A DNA stretch of 7,633 nucleotides from an uncultured Selenomonadaceae bacterium (GTDB lineage: Bacteria; Bacillota; Negativicutes; Selenomonadales; Selenomonadaceae): positions 1-7,633 of the forward strand of contig CAJOOE010000019.1 in the NCBI GenBank assembly GCA_905236145.1, in the 5' to 3' direction. Within the stretch, counting starts at the first letter, position 1; each line of letters opens with the position of its first letter. Made by a program: the position numbers and the translations under genes. Below, piece after piece: positions 6,491 to 7,633 of this stretch. A model generated the notes under the pieces. That model was not told where the DNA came from. It made no database searches and worked only from the letters and a program-made list of their open reading frames with translations.

Positions 6491-6512
6491 GCCGCCTTTC
6501 AACTTACAATTT
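6491..6512 (-). repeat. 22-nt leader repeat, copy B, spanning the prfB stop
   Basis: This is the second copy of the leader seen at 4062-4083, differing at 2 of 22 bases. It contains the last prfB sense codons and its TAA stop (6506-6504) and runs into TTGAAAGGCGGC, 8 nt before the ATG of the lmeA-like gene. Because part of it is coding here but not in the other copy, the similarity is not explained by shared protein sequence. Confidence 0.6.
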
Positions 6513-7611
6513 AACATTCGCTTTCATGGCAAGGAAAGCACGGATAAACGGATCTATTTCCCCGTCCATCACCGCCTGAACATTTCCTGTTTCTTCGCCG
6601 GTGCGAAGGTCTTTAACCATTGTATAGGGCTGGAAAACATAAGAGCGAATTTGACTGCCCCACTCGATTTTCATTCTGTCGCCTTCAAGCTTGGCAATTT
6701 CCTCTTCCTTCTTCTCCATTTCAAGCTCGAAAAGTTTTGCCCGGAGCATTTTCAAGCACTGTTCGCGGTTTTGAATCTGTGAACGCTCGTTCTGACACTG
6801 TACGACAATTCCGGTCGGGATATGTGTCATGCGGACGGCTGAAGAAGTCTTGTTGATATGCTGACCGCCGGCACCGCTTGCCCGGTAAGTATCGACGCGA
6901 ACATCAGCCATATTTATATTGACTTCAACCGCGTCATCAATTTCCGGCATAATGTCACAGGCGGAAAAAGAAGTGTGCCGCCGGGCATTTGAATCGAACG
7001 GCGAAATTCTGACAAGCCGGTGAATACCTTTCTCCGATTTCAAAAATCCGTAAGCATTATGACCTTTTATAAAGAGTGAAACGGACTTTACGCCCGCCTC
7101 GTCGCCCGGCAAAATATCTGCAGTTTCGACCGCAAATCCGTGACGCTCCGCCCAACGAACATACATTCTCAAAAGCATTTGCGTCCAGTCTTGAGCCTCG
7201 GTGCCGCCGGCTCCCGCATGCAAAGTCAAAATTGCATTGTTTGCGTCGTAAGGTTCGGAAAGCAGAATTTCAAGCTGCAGACTTTCCAAACCGCTTTGAA
7301 CGGCTTTAATTTCTTCCGCAATATCCGACTCTTGCGAAGGATCGTCCTCCTCCATGGCAAGTTCAAGCAAAGTTTGAGCGTCGTCAAATTTCGACAGCAA
7401 ATTTTTGTAAGTGTCCACGCCGGATTTAATGTTGTTGAGTTCTTGAGAAATTTGTTGAGCCTTGTCCGGATCGTCCCAGAAAGTCGGCTCGCCCATCTTG
7501 TATTCAAGCTCCGCGATTTTTTCTTCTTTGCGGGCTATGTCAAAGTGAATTCCCCATTTCATTAAGTTTGTCGCGAAGAGCCGTCAATTCGACTTTTCTG
7601 TCTTCAAGCAT
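6504..7611 (-). CDS. prfB: Peptide chain release factor 2, made by programmed +1 frameshift
   Basis: RF2 recognises UGA and UAA stop codons and triggers peptide release on the ribosome. Frame 0 starts at the ATG at 7611 and encodes 23 residues (MLEDRKVELTALRDKLNEMG then NSL) before an in-frame TGA at 7542-7540. A +1 slip on CTT skips base 7542 and continues with DIARKEEKIAELE through the stop at 6504, giving about 368 residues, normal for RF2. Counted from the ATG at 7562 in the shifted frame, the codon-recognition tripeptide SPF is at 187-189 and the catalytic GGQ at 232-234. Treating 7562 as the start would be an artefact: that ATG has no ribosome binding site, whereas 7611 has AGGGAAGTG upstream. 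The stop is TAA. It heads the visible operon, and low RF2 should raise its own frameshifting. Confidence 0.97.
7539..7556 (-). promoter_or_regulatory. prfB programmed +1 frameshift site
   Basis: The slippery heptamer CTTTGAC (7545-7539) is the conserved prfB recoding site: peptidyl-tRNA(Leu) on CTT slips to TTT while the ribosome stalls at TGA, a poor-context stop followed by C. An upstream TGGGGA (7556-7551) could serve as the stimulatory Shine-Dalgarno-like element. Six bases lie between the last G and CTT, against three in the well-studied E. coli site (AGGGGGTATCTTTGAC), so the stimulator is weaker or displaced here. Confidence 0.93.
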
Positions 7612-7633
7612 AAAAATCACTTCCCTAAAAAAA
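7612..7633 (-). promoter_or_regulatory. prfB ribosome binding site and upstream T-run
   Basis: AGGGAAGTG lies six bases before the ATG at 7611, which fixes the start of the frame-0 peptide. Upstream of it is a run of seven T residues that reaches the window edge. It could be the tail of a terminator for the preceding gene or simply leader sequence; the hairpin that would decide this is outside the window. Confidence 0.6.

Noticed and set aside
6060..6782. A 240-codon open frame on the plus strand, opposite the lmeA-like gene and the prfB end
   Set aside because: Same reasons: it is antisense to strong genes, has no ribosome binding site and shows no domain pattern. It is best explained by codon bias of the minus-strand genes.
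7542..7542. A sequencing frameshift or pseudogene in prfB
   Set aside because: The break falls exactly at the conserved CTTTGAC recoding heptamer and the full RF2 sequence follows, so it is programmed frameshifting rather than damage.

Overview
All nine protein genes in this window lie on the minus strand and read from high to low coordinates, so the window reads 'backwards'. Base composition is moderately AT-rich. Lys, Phe and Ile are mostly AAA, TTT and ATT, yet CCG, GCC and GGC codons are common. The gene content suggests an anaerobic, cobalamin-making bacterium of the Firmicutes lineage: RF2 (prfB) with its frameshift site, a DUF2993/LmeA-like envelope protein, TyrRS, CobO/CobK and RodZ with a DUF4115 tail. 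The LmeA-like protein beside prfB and tyrS points to the diderm Negativicutes (Selenomonas/Veillonella relatives). That placement is an inference from gene content, not from a database search.

Right part, in transcription order: prfB (7611-6504, needing a programmed +1 frameshift at 7542), an lmeA-like anchored protein (6482-5772), tyrS (TTG start, 5741-4533), a low-molecular-weight protein tyrosine phosphatase (4536-4084, overlapping tyrS by 4 nt), a secreted four-cysteine protein of unknown function (4054-3632), cobO (3613-3089) and cobK/cbiJ (3061-2291). Gaps are about 30 nt or less and no terminator is visible between these genes, so they look like one operon mixing translation, envelope and cobalamin functions.

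Left part: a 116-nt gap (2175-2290) with a weak promoter-like sequence precedes rodZ (GTG start, 2174-1299). Two tandem terminator-like hairpins follow rodZ. A B12-binding radical SAM protein gene begins only 13 nt after the second one, at 1222, and runs off the left edge.

The window is mostly ordinary core genome. The points worth a second look are the atypically spaced prfB frameshift signal, a 22-nt near-duplicate leader in front of the two exported-protein genes, the terminators pressed against the radical SAM ribosome binding site, and the uncharacterised secreted protein. I see no CRISPR array, tRNA, rRNA, insertion sequence or phage gene, and no convincing new multi-gene system. Outside 2175-2290 no intergenic stretch exceeds about 80 nt.
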